From the NCBI RefSeq assembly GCF_905475345.1, contig NC_066605.1, positions 1,655,001 to 1,719,000 of the forward strand: 64,000 nt of DNA, written 5' to 3'. The DNA is from Vespula vulgaris. Lineage: Eukaryota; Arthropoda; Insecta; Hymenoptera; Vespidae. The position numbers and the translations under genes were made by a program. Positions within the stretch are counted from its first letter, which is position 1; every line of letters starts with the position of its first letter. The notes below the pieces were generated by a model that was not told the origin of the DNA, made no database searches, and saw nothing but the letters and a program-made list of their open reading frames with translations. Below are positions 35,841-48,057 of this stretch, piece by piece.

Positions 35841-38707
35841 TATTTCGAAAGATTCACACTGAGTTAAAAAGTATCGGTTCATTCGTCAATCTTCTTTCTC
35901 ACGTGAGAAATTTATTCTAACTTTTTGTATCGTGTATATATAACAAAATAAGAAAGTACTTGAATAGAAAAGTAATTCCAAGAAATTTCATCCATTTTTA
36001 AATGTATCATTTTTTAATGGAATTTCATTTTAATATTACGATCTACTATATTTTTAGTTTATTTAATAATTAATATAATATATAATATTATATTAACTAT
36101 TTTTCTTATACACTGGTTGAGCCCAAAGTTTTTATATTTGTAGCGTTACGATATAGAAAAAAGATTAACTTAAAAAGTCTCGATAAAGTGTAATTAATTC
36201 TTTTAAAATCACCTAGTGAGTTTTTATTAGCTTACGTATTTTTTGCTTTTGTATACTCCAATATTATTTAATAGTTAGTAGCTATGTAATATATATATTT
36301 TTTTAATAGTATAATAAAACGTGTATTTCGGTAAGAAATACTTTCTGAAAGTTGGTTGACAAACGTTTATGATGACAATGTCAATGTTAAAGTCTCCATT
36401 AGAAAGGGTTTAATATCTTGATATTTCTTGAAGAATATATACCTTGCAGGAGGTTATAATAGTCAAAAGGTAGACATCGGTTGGTCATCCGATGGCCTGT
36501 TTCCCTCGAAACACCAGGTGGAAGCATACGGTATATACCGTGTTCTCTCTTCGCATATCATTACGAAAATTGTATTCAAAAGGTGTAACGCTTGAATCGA
36601 TCGGGCCACTGTTACCTCTATAGGTATAGGTAGCGCCTAAGTGAAATTCGTATTGGAGGAGACTACGTCTGCCTCACGTGATTGAAGGCTCGCGAAATGT
36701 TAGCTTCCAGCGTAACACATGGTTCGCGCCTAAAAAAAAAAAAAAAAAAAAAAAAACAAAGAAAAAGAGAGAAAAGAAAGAAAGAGCAAAAAAGAGAAAG
36801 AAAAATGAAAAGAGAAGAAGGAAGTGGTAACTGGTAATCTTGGTAACTCTCTACGTGTTCAGAGTATACGACGTCTGCCTTGTAATTCAAATTCGATGCG
36901 TACGAAGAGAAGAAGGAAAGCTAATTTTATCAAAAAAAAAAAAAAAAAAAAAAACAAGAAGAAAAAAACAATGACACAATATTTCGCGAAAGAAAACTTC
37001 AGAAATTTTTTTTTTCGATTGACTTCAATGAATATTTTAAAAGAAAAATAAAGAGAGAGAATCGAATGTCCATATAAATATAACTGTGAAAAAATTTGTC
37101 GGAAGTTTTTTTTTTTCAAAAAAAATATTTTCTCGTCGAAACGATTAAGGATAGGATTCGAGAAATCTTCCAAGTTGATCTACGATCGCGTCGGCGTTAA
37201 TATTCGAGGCGTCGCGTCGGCACGTGTATCAGTTCTAACGGTGGGTGTACCAGTGTCTAAGACTATGAGCTACCGTCGCCGGAAACCATTCTTCCAGCAA
37301 CCACCCTCGCGGTACCCTTTCCGGTATAAAGACTGTAAATCTTTCTTAGCACGCCAACACTGGCCGTAGTACTCGAAACTGGCCTATTTTCATCGGCACG
37401 GCGATCTTGGTGAAAGGTTAGCAAGATAGTAGTCTCTATCGAGCCCTCGAATCATATGAAAATTCGAATTGCAAAGAGAGTAGGTAAGCTATACTGTCAT
37501 TATTCGAAGGGGTCAGTATAATTTTGATAACTTTGTTTTCATTGGTCAAGAAAAGTATTGTTAAGGAAATTTCATAAATTTATAAACACACACAAACATA
37601 AATATTGATCTAACATAGTCCTAAGTCGAACATTGTTTCAGAATATTTTTTTTTGATTATCAAAGAAGAAAAGTATCGCTATCTGATGTCAATGAAAACG
37701 AAGATAAATTATAATCTTGACTATTTTCTCTTCAATTTAGAAAATAATCGTCCAACAAATTATCCAAAAATATATTAAAATATTTATCGAATTTATTTCT
37801 ACATGCAAGATATATGTAGACCTTTAAAAAAGAAAAAATATTCAACCAACTTTCCATCCTGTTTTTTTTGACGATTAGATACAAGGTATCCGATCTGTGG
37901 TCAGTAAAATAGTTATGTGGCTTTTGTAAGTCGATCCGGACGGTTATATGCCTTGCGGTAAAACGAAAGGGCCCTATAGGACGAAAACGTTCGAATCGAT
38001 CCGTCGGCAGACGCCACATAATAGATCGACCATACACACACACACACACACACACACATATACCTACTCTATTCTATTTTCTCTTTCTTTAAAACTTTCT
38101 CTGGAAGAACACAGTAGAATATACGTGCTTTCTGTCTCTGGGCAAAAGTTCGCGAGGATCGAGCCCCGTGGAGACGATTCGAGGATCGCGTTGCCTCGTG
38201 GTGGCTGTTGGGCCCTCGAGGGGTACCGAAAACCTAACCTCAAAACGCAAGCGGATAATTGGAGATAATGCTGGGGTTGCCGAGGCACCGTAATTGCACG
38301 AGGCCGGGCCCTTTCGAAGCATCCATCCTTTTCTACGCTACCTCCCCCCTCATCCCACTTCACCCCACCTCACCTCAACCCACCTCATCCCACCTCACTT
38401 CACCTCACCTCACCTCACCTCATCCACCCTCCTTCCTCCCTACACTATCCTCTTCCTCATGCTCTTTCCTCGACTACACTCGATGAGGCTAGCTGTCGGT
38501 TCGTCCTGCTACGTCCGTCTGTCGACCGCTTTCGCAGAACCCCCGATAGTACCTACCTAATTCGTCGGTTTGTTTCGTGCGGTGCCGTGTTATTACGCGG
38601 GTCCTGCGTAGACGGAGCTACGTAAGGCCCCATCGGCTTCTCCATGAGCATTCTCCTCAGAGCCCTGTTCTTCATAAGACCAGTTAGCCCTTAGGCCTTT
38701 TACCCCA

Positions 38708-38740
<33 letters not shown>

Positions 38741-40581
38741 CTCTTCTTCTTGTTGAAGTCAAAACAAAAAAAGAAAGAAAAAAAGAAAAGACAAATGATC
38801 TACTTTCGTGGACATTCGTGGACTCGATCGTGCGACTGATTTCGTACTAATGGCGTTAGACTTTTTTTAAGGAGAAAAAAAATTAGCTTAGATCTTTTTT
38901 CGAATAAAAGGAACAGACGAACTTGGGAGTTCGTGGAAGAAAAGAAAACAGAATTAGAAAAAGGAAATAAATGTTTCTGATAATCATTGACTCGATTAAA
39001 CCTAGCTACGTAATTTTAACTATCGTCTATGGTCTATCGTTTAGCGTACACTACCTTTAATTAAATACTTCATCGATGAATTCTATCTTTTCAGAGTAAT
39101 AAGATAGATGACAATGTTATCCGTATCTCGATTAACTATCTACGTATCGAAATTGTTTATCGGAAGATTATCAAAATGTTTTTTCTTTTTTCTCTTTTTA
39201 TCTCGAACCGTCTCCAGAATTTTTCTCTTGCGGTTATTTATACCGTAAATATATCACATATAACAACCATAAATTATGTTGTCCCCTTTGGTTGAAGTTT
39301 GATAGAAGTACTCAATCTACTTGCATGAAACAGGGTTGTATATTATACTCTTCTACTTGATTCTCACTGGTCTTATTTAACTTTTTATCTTTTGCGGAAA
39401 GATGAAGGATAAAAATGAAAATGATATTATTATCATTACTTACGTCTTATTTTTATATCGGAAATTAATAAAAGTGAATTATGTATGCTGGTTTAATTGC
39501 TCTGACAAAAGTTCTTACGAAGATGGAGTAATGAAAAGAAAAATTAAAAAAGGATAATAATAATAATAATAACAATAATAATAATAATATAAAAGAATAA
39601 AAAAGAAGAAGGTGTCCTCGCGAAGAAACCGTCGCGGAGGTTTCAGCCTCTCGGCATCTTCTAAGCAGGCAACGTTACAAATTAGCAGATAATCAATTAG
39701 CTCGAACTTCCGGCGTGCTTGAGCAAACAAATGACAGAACACAACGTGCGGCTCGTAAAATTTTTGGTAATTAAAGGCCGCTGAAGGTGAAGGGCGGAGT
39801 TTTCAGAGGCAACCTCCTCGATTCTTCTCATTCCTTGCTGGACAACATCCGTCCTCTTCGTCGTAGGTGAAGTTCAGAAAAACAGACGGCAAACTTTTAA
39901 TTTCACCGAAAGCGACAAAACCTAATGTAAATCTGCATATAGATGGGATCTCTTTCGTGTAATAGAGACGTGTAGTAGGAACGAATTACATTTAATCCCA
40001 ATGATATTCCCTTTTTAATCTGATCGACTTTTTACGCTTGACCGTATCAAAGATTTTAATTTTGACGAAACGATTGAATATTGAAGATTTTATCGTATTG
40101 ATAGAGAGAAAGAGAAAAGAAGAAAAAAGAAAAGAGAAATCATATTTTAGTATTAAAAACTCAAACGAAATGATTTCGATCTAACCGTCGGCAGGATCAG
40201 AAGCAAAAGTTTCGATAACTTCGATTAATGACTGGTAGAAATTTCTCTGATCGATGGCGCCAGAATCCGTGGAACTCGGTCTCGAAGGAGGACACAGATC
40301 GGCGGATTCTCGGGCTATCATTATCCACATCTGCCACGACCACGACGTTCGGTCGAGATACAGAGAGAGGAGGCTGTAATTAGGGCCTTTAAAATGGCGT
40401 ATATTCCGTCATTCTTACGTCTTTGTTTCCGTAGCCGCGGGTTCATCGTATCGTCGTTAGTGTTTCTTCTATTTCTTCTTTTTCTCTTTTTTTTTTTTCT
40501 TTTTTATTAGATACCATGGCATGATTTCAGGGTGTGTGTCTGTTTGGATCCTAGTTCATAGAACACGTGAGAGATCAAATT
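35841..40581. other. Non-coding AT-rich DNA with poly-A and CCTCA-type tracts
   Basis: Poly-A at 36732-36756 and about 36931-36953; a (CA)n tract at 38033-38058; a CACCTCA-type minisatellite at 38346-38435; (CT)n at 38706-38733; (AAT)n at 39556-39591. Complex patches at about 36460-36560, 37180-37390, 38100-38330 and 40190-40460 hold no recognisable gene. TATAAA at 37325-37330 is an isolated TATA-like motif. Confidence 0.8.
38346..38435. repeat. CACCTCA-type minisatellite
   Basis: About 90 bp made of variants of CACCTCA and CACCTCATCC without strict phase. Confidence 0.85.
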
Positions 40582-41150
40582 CTCATATACCAGTTCTTAT
40601 TTTACGGAAAAATAATGCTATAATTTTCTTTTTTTTTTTTGTTCTTTCTTTTATTTTCTTCAGAACATCCTTGGTTTTAGGATATGTCTATAGAATTTTA
40701 ATTCTCGTGATATATTGAATCTCTTATGAGACATCGAACTGTCATATATTATTCTTCATTTTAAGGGAAATGGCAATATGATCCTCGTTGTCTTAACGTT
40801 TCAGAACATATCCTTTTTCAGAACACCGACGTGATTTTAAAGTAACGTTTTGAATTCTTGCTCGTAGAATTGGTATATATTATTCCTCGTTTTCAAGAAA
40901 AGAGAAACAAAATCCTCGATAATTGACTCGTTCCTTAGAATTTAATCTTGTTTTATAAAAAAATTGCTAATACGATAATTTCGAAGTTTCTATGTAAATA
41001 TTCGCTCGTAGGATACATTTGATTTCAGAGAGATAAAAATTATCTCGCTTTAAGGAAAATAAGCAAAAAGAAAAAAATAGATAAATAAATGAAAAGAGAA
41101 ATTATTTTCTCGTTGAATCGTTCCTTTAAATTTATCCGAGGTAACTGATT
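40582..41150. repeat. Decayed tandem repeat, about four copies of 130-160 bp
   Basis: Units begin near 40582, 40740, 40872 and 41022. They share TATATTATTC(T/C)TC(A/G)TTTT in the second and third units, a middle block CAGAACAT or its variants in the first and second, and an ending close to GAATT...CTCGTAG or CTCGTG before the next unit. Divergence is high, so the array is old. No coding capacity. Confidence 0.6.
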
Positions 41151-42689
41151 GCATTCAAGTTTTCTTCGCCGACGGAAGGAGAGTTTCGTTGAAGAACAGG
41201 AGTTAGTTCGATAACTAGGAGGATCTTATCTCTTGAGCTCCCAGTTTCGAGGCTTCTACTACCTTAGGGTTTTTAAAAGGTACACCCTCGAGGTAAGATC
41301 ATGCTTTGAGGGCGCCGCATCGCGCCAACCACGCCTCCTCCACCGTTATTTACCTCCGTCCTTTTCGCCCTTGCATTTTTATTGCCTCTATCTTTTCCTT
41401 TTTCGACGTAGGTCCTCGAAGCCCGGGAGCGATAGATACCTACCCTCGGCATCAATAACGACTCCGGGTATCTAGACTATCCTACCATCTTTACGGAGAA
41501 ACCACTTTTCCATCTACTATCATATCTCTCCAAGTACTTAGTTACGTAGTTTTCTTTTAGCTACTCTCTTTGCGTCGCTTCTTTCTTTTTTTAACCTTCT
41601 TGTTTAATCTTTTCCGTTTTTACATTTTTGTTTTCCTTAATCTTTCTTCTCCCCTGTTTTTTCTCCACTTGTGTATATACAAATGATATAATAAAATAAT
41701 ATGAGGGTTAGTAGTTATCTTTGATACAAATGGAACCATCCACTTTGGCGTCATGCAAATAACCATAATAAAAAAAGAAAAAAGAAAGAAAAGGAAAAAA
41801 GAAAGGGGTGCAGCCAACGTGCTAGAGAGATGTTTATCTCGGGAGATACGTTGAATATTTATAAGTAATGAATTTCACCTCTGAGACTAGATATTTTATC
41901 GTATTTAATTGATACTGCTTGAATGCTTTATAATATAGATATGATAAATTAAAAATATTATAGCTATTGCTATCCATCCATCTACATATATATGTATATG
42001 TGTGTGTATATCTTATATATGTACACATACACATATATACACATATATAGATATATTCTTTAATATGTTTTTTATTTTTCGTTTTCCAACTTTTTTTTTG
42101 AGAGGAAAAATTTCCCTCTCCAATATTTTCCTCTCATGTAAATCGATAACCGTTAGAAAGAACTATCGTGAAAGCAATAATTTTCTACTTTAGATAATGA
42201 TCTTTTATATAGTAGCCAAGATTTTAATAATAATTTAACAAATCGTCGTCTTTGATATCTTCAATATAAATCCCCCACGCCGTTAAACGATCCTATTATT
42301 TTTAATTCTCGCAAACAGGTTCTCTGTTGAATAACTTAAAGGTATTATCGAGTTACACTGTTAACTACAGGTAGCAACGACCTAATGATGAACGTTAGAA
42401 TGTCTGTCTTATCAGATTTGCTAGACTAACGTTTAAGTGCCAACGTGTTGCATATTCGATTATAGACGAATATAAGTGTTTGTAGAGTGACATCGTTAAT
42501 TTGTTCGTCTCGTGACAAGTCTCGATATATAAAATTAAATATGAGAAATTAATATAATATTAAATAGGTAGATAAGATTATGTATATTGTCCACACATAT
42601 ATATATGTAGGTATATATGTATATAACCAAATACTCACTCTCATCATTGAGTTTCTCGCAAAGATATTACCGTATACTCATCTGTATAG
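41151..42689. other. No gene seen
   Basis: A GC-richer patch at about 41160-41470 has no recognisable coding frame; the remainder is AT-rich with short TA/CA runs near 41985-42055. Confidence 0.75.
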
Positions 42690-44010
42690 AATATACGTTC
42701 CCCAAAATGGCGACCGCAAACTCTTTGAAATCACGATTTTCGATTCACAGAACTTTCACTTCTAGCATTGTCACACTTTATATATAAAAATTCAAATAAA
42801 ACACCTAAACTTAATCGATAAAAGGTTTATAACCTCTGATTCGATCAGATTCAACGAGAGTGATATGTCCAAGGTTACCAAAATGGCGTCAGAGTGGCAA
42901 GTTATCCATCATTCGAACCAGAACGATCGATCCGCGGTAGTGTCATTGATTCTCATTGATTAAAAGAAGAAAATCAAAATCTGAGTTAGCTAAGAACGAA
43001 AGACGCAGGAGAACGGACAGGTGTAACGCGTAGCGGCAGTAGACACCAACTGATCTCACATAACAACGGCCGATAAAATTGTTGCGTTTCCACCAAAAAT
43101 TATCCTCTTTTTTCCCTCGCGGTATAAAAAGTACAAAATTGTGGTAATTTAGCCCCCACCGCGATGGCCGGCAAGGCTCCGCTCATTGCCCACGGGGAGA
43201 AGAGAGGCCAGAGCATAAGAGGGATGGGAGAGTGAGAGAGGAGAAAAGGTAGGGGAGGAGGTGAAGGAGGATGGCGAAGCTCGCGAGATTGCGAGATGGA
43301 AAGAGAGGGAAGAGCTATTTGCCCGTGACTACGAACCGCACTAACGATTATAGACATGAGACGATTATAGTTTGATATATAGTAGGTAGGTATGTAAGTA
43401 CATACCTGTTCACGTAAACAGTGATGCTCTTCTCTCTTTTACCTTTTAGCTTTCTATCTCTTTTCAATTCGTGTTTAAAGGAAATAACGATGGAGATATG
43501 GGTAGGGAGGAAACGCGCGCAACGTATATATCTCTCGTACATGACGCATCGCGACGAGCAACTCGCGATTTTCAGAAATGGAATCCCGATTTGAAGATTA
43601 AAAAGACGGAAGAAAAATGTCGGAGAAGAGTTTATGAAGGCGCGTGTACACTACCGAGAGATCTTTTTTATTCGAAACATTTTTCGTAAGGAAAAAATAA
43701 TTTTGACGAAACACTGGCGATATCACAACGAGCACGGTTACTCCTGTCTCGTGGCGCTACTCGTGTGAACTCGGCCGGTGCTTAAGCCACCGAGAAGGGG
43801 CATACTATGAAATTAGTATAATCACGATCAAAATTACTCGTGCCGGTCCGTGCTGAACCACCAACCGCCGCTCAAATAGCCCGCTCCGCCGTCGCCAATC
43901 GGAGCTCTTCGGCCGGCGGCCATCTTGCGCGAACCTGTGTGCGCCCGAGCAGCCAGGAATTACCGCAAAAGTGGATAATCTTGACTTTTCTTCGAGGTGT
44001 GTAACGTAGA
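42690..44010. promoter_or_regulatory. Complex region with promoter-like and YY1/Pho-like motifs
   Basis: AAAATGGCG occurs at about 42703 and 42880. A TATA-like TATAAAAAG lies near 43122 in a GC-richer stretch. GGCCATCTTG lies near 43919, 15-20 bp after a GCCAATCGG (CCAAT-type) box, in the most GC-rich run of the desert. A possible splice donor (CGAG then GTGTGT) is at about 43997. These features resemble a TATA-less promoter near 43900 and a second element near 43120. No coding exon attaches to either, and cyclin H starts 4 kb downstream. Confidence 0.3.
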
Positions 44011-45125
44011 ACGAGTTATTCGTGAACCATCGAGTTATTTTTTCGAATAAACGAACTGTCGAGATTTTCTTTATATAAATACGATCGATTATTTTCGTCG
44101 TTCTTTCTCGTTATAACGTTAATAAAAAGTTCAGTTGAAATATTATTATTTTCACGTGTGTACGCACCTTTAACGTATTCACCCCGGCAAGACATACATC
44201 ATGAAAAGGTGAATCCTCTCAGTTACGTTCCGTTACGTTACGTTACGTTACGCGTCGAATGGGCCGTTGATTATAGTTCGTTAATTATCGCTGTCCGCGG
44301 TCAGCCAAAATTAGAGGATTCAGAAGGTCACAACTCTCGTTCTCGCGAATTAAGTCGAGCTAATAACGAAAGAGAAGAGAGCAATGAAAGAATATTCTTT
44401 GAGGCAATGAGAAATAAGCTCGGACTTTTACGCGTAAAATACATCATATACACAGAAGGAAGGTAGTTAGTATCTTTGTGTATGGTAGAACTGTGTGATC
44501 ATGATAATCTATCGGAATCCTTCGTGAAAGATCACGGCGGACGTAGTACATCTACTACTTTCTTAATGACTCAACGAACGGATAATAAACCTTCATGCAT
44601 AATGCAGTCACCATAGTTTCTCTCTTTCTCTCTCTTTCTCTTGCATTTTATATCAATTTGAAAATTATCCTTCCATACTCCATCCTCATATATTATTCAA
44701 TAAAAATATTATTTCTTTATTTTCTTTTCTTATTTTTTTTCTTTCATTCTTTCTTTCCTTCCTTGCTTTTTTTTCTCTTTATTCATTCTCAAGAAGAGCT
44801 CGGGAATATGATAATAGATGAAATAAAAGGGTGAAGCGAAAGGAGACAGATTCTAAAAGTGCATAAAAAAAAAAGAAAGAAGAGAAAAAGAAAGAAAACG
44901 AGGGAGGGAAAAATCAGTAGCATAAAAATACAGCTCGGCAAATTCTTCTCCCGTTTTTCACCCCGGGCACGAATAAGAATTAGGAACGAGTCGCGAATGG
45001 ATCGCGAAAAAGGATCGCTAAAGAATCGGGCCTCACCGATTTGGAGTATACTCTTACCTCGAGGCGACTTTAAACTTGCTGCAGTGGGTCTAGCCACTGC
45101 TATCTCTTTCTCTTTCTTTCTCCTG

Positions 45126-45172
<47 letters not shown>

Positions 45173-47857
45173 TCTCTGTCCCTCTCTGTCTCTGTCCTCT
45201 GTAATTATACCCATGTATACGAACCCACTTCGTTGCTGTCTCTTTCTTCCATCTCTACTTTCCTCCGTACTAGTCTTCTTCTTCTTCTTTTCTGTCTCTC
45301 TCTCTCTCTGTCTCTCTCTCTCTCTCTCTCTCCCTCTCTTCTTTCTCTCTCACTCTGTCTACTTGCTGATCCTTCTCTTCGTTTATGCCCCTGGCTAACT
45401 TTGCACCCGAACTTCTTCAGACTCTCTCTCTCTCTCTCTCTTTCTCTCTTTCTCTTTCTTTCTTCTCTTTTTCTTCCTTGCTTTTTCTTCTTTTTTCCTT
45501 TTTTCTTCTTTCATTTTTCTACCTTTGTCTTTCTTCCATATCGATTGTAGGGACTCGTGATTTTAAAATCGTTTCAGTGATTTATCAAATAACATGAGAT
45601 CATCAAAACTGGTAGCAAAACTAGATAGAAATGATATCTACAGGATCATCCAAAAGTTTCTAGATGATTTGAAAAATTAATTTAGTTTTTATCGAATCCC
45701 TTCATCTTGGTCAATATAATTAGAGATAAAATATTTTTTTAATTCGCTTACTTGTTGTTGTTTTCTCTCTCTTTTTCTTTTTTCTTGTTTTTTTTTTCCT
45801 TTTCTTTTTGCATGAAGAAGAAAAAGCATAAATTGATTTGCATATAGGTAGATATATATGTATATGCAAGTACAATAAGGAAACAGAAAAGGTCCTGACA
45901 TATGAGGAGAATAGGCCACGTGACGTTTCGACCACGGAAGGGTTTGCGTGCGACCAGAAAAGCAGTCAAGCCAAAGCCCGAGGAGTGTTAAAATCAGGCG
46001 TGATACCGCTTTTTGCGGGTTAACCAACGACGATACCACCATGGTATGGTAACGGTAACATGCGATATGTACTAGGTCACGTACTTACGTACATTTCATG
46101 GAATTACTTCAACCGATACTATATACATAGATTGGCTAACTTGAAAGAGGAATGTTACTGGTTATAAACTCTTGGATAAAATTCATCGAAGAAAAGTCAT
46201 TTTGTTTTTCTTCGTATGAATAAAAAATGACATACCTAGATAGGATCTTTCTCTCTCTCTCTCTCTCTCCTTTTTCTTTTCTTTCTCGTTAGAAAGGGCA
46301 AGATCATTTGTCAGTTTTTAACATGTCACGAATATGGCGGCATGTACAACGTGGCTAAAAGTTAGAATATCTGTTCTATCGAAGTAAGGGTAATTTGTCA
46401 GTGTAGAGAAGAGGGTTGGATTCCTAGAGGAAAGTCACTCTTGATTACGGCGTAGCAGAACCAAGTTGGATATAACACGGCGAAAGTAATCCACTTTATT
46501 CCGTCACACCTCGGGTAGCCAAAGTTGAGCATTGATTTTGCATTAGGACGAGGCGAGTAAACCATTTGACTTCCTCCTTTTCTTACGGCAAACGCGATTA
46601 TTGGAAAACGTTCGTGTAGAAGTAGATATACCTATAAGAGAACTCCTAGCTCGCATACGTGCGTGTCTCTCGGATAAAAGGGAAAGGGTGGTGGAACACG
46701 CGAACTTTGGAGGGTGCTGGTAACCGCAATGTTAGATTAATGGCGGATGTACTTCACTTTCGGGGATAGCCGTATCTTTCCTTCCTTTCTTGGATTTCGG
46801 CGGAAGCGAAACCGCTAGGGTTTCGTACATTTACGTACTACCTATATATGCATATATGTCTATACGTGTATTCTAATTTGCCTAACAAATTATCGCGTTG
46901 TTACTAGGAAATGAAGAAAAAAAAGAAAGAGAGAGAGAGAAATATATAATACCATAATAGTTGATTTTAAAATAGTAGAGAAAAATTGGGAAAAAGAACA
47001 AATAAATTATATCGATCGAATTATAGAATATCTTTAGTTTATCCGATGTTACTTATAGTTACGATTGTACTGATATTAGGATTGAAATAATACAAGTAAA
47101 GTGAATGTTGGTAAGAGATCGTCCATCGAAAAAGATACTTTATCTGACGATGTAAGATCGAAAGATCGATGGAATCGATATTATTCAAAGTCTTGGATAT
47201 GACGATGGAGGACAACGACGAGGAGCAATCGTGTAACGTAAAGGCAACGTAAACTAGCCTGCAATAAAAAATGAGGAAGAGTTATGGCTGAGGTCTGTAC
47301 TCTTAAAAGAGAGGCGAACGAGCGAGCGGCAGCTCGAACGGCCGACGATAGCCTCGAGGCAAGAAACGAGGTGGAGAAGCAAAACGGGTAGATCCCAAGT
47401 CTCGATCGTGATAAGATGCAGCGGCGTTGTCGGTTGACAAAGGGTCGTTGGAACGCCCCTTCAGATCGGACGTGCAACCGCTTGGGGGAGGCGTCCATAT
47501 TAAAATCGGTTCTGCCTCACTCCACCATCTCCCTGTCGCCGATCTTGTTTATTACCGTTGTGTGTAGGCGGCTAGTTTGCCAGAAAACATCGCGTTCGTT
47601 ATTCCTTCCAAATTTCTCAAATCGTTCTTCGCTTCCTTTATTCTTAAATGTGCGATAAAATTATTCCAAAATAAAATATTTATTCGTAATAACATTTTTA
47701 TCTCAGTTTTAATTTCATAAAGGATATATAAAGAAATTGTACTTTTAGAAATGTTTGGAATTATTTAAGTTTTGATACAATGTCTTTATTAATTCACATT
47801 AATTTTATTTAAAATTTAATTTAATTTAATTATGATTTAAAAATTAAATTGATGTAT
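44011..47857. other. No gene recognised; CT arrays and GC-richer patches
   Basis: (GTTAC)n at about 44222-44252; three (CT)n arrays at 45129-45172, 45291-45335 and 45419-45450; a short (CT)n at 46249-46268. Complex patches at about 44990-45095, 46440-46800 and 47200-47560 are open for up to 105 codons, but no protein family is recognised. Non-coding 5' exons of cyclin H could lie here unseen. Confidence 0.7.
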
Positions 47858-48057
47858 ATTTTGTAATGTAGGTGTCGTTCGTACCGACGTGTCTGCGCAT
47901 GATACAACAAGCTATGCTGCCCTCTAGATAGCAATTGGTAAAGTACTTTCATTACGACGCACGTGTAACACCTGTCGGCTGTCGAATTAATCATAAGTTT
48001 ATATTTTTGTTAGATTTAATTGGAATTTATTCTTCATTCTGGCGTCGACGTATAGAA
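47858..48057 (+). promoter_or_regulatory. Presumed 5' region of cyclin H
   Basis: The 200 bp before the cyclin H start changes from strongly AT-rich to more mixed sequence (GTCTGCGCATG, CTGCCCTCTAG). No TATA box is obvious. An upstream ATG at 47935 is in frame with the cyclin H start and not interrupted, so a 5' UTR or an N-terminally extended form is possible. Confidence 0.4.

Noticed and set aside
44222..44252. Telomere-like pentamer repeats
   Set aside because: The unit is GTTAC, not the insect telomeric TTAGG, and there are only about five copies.
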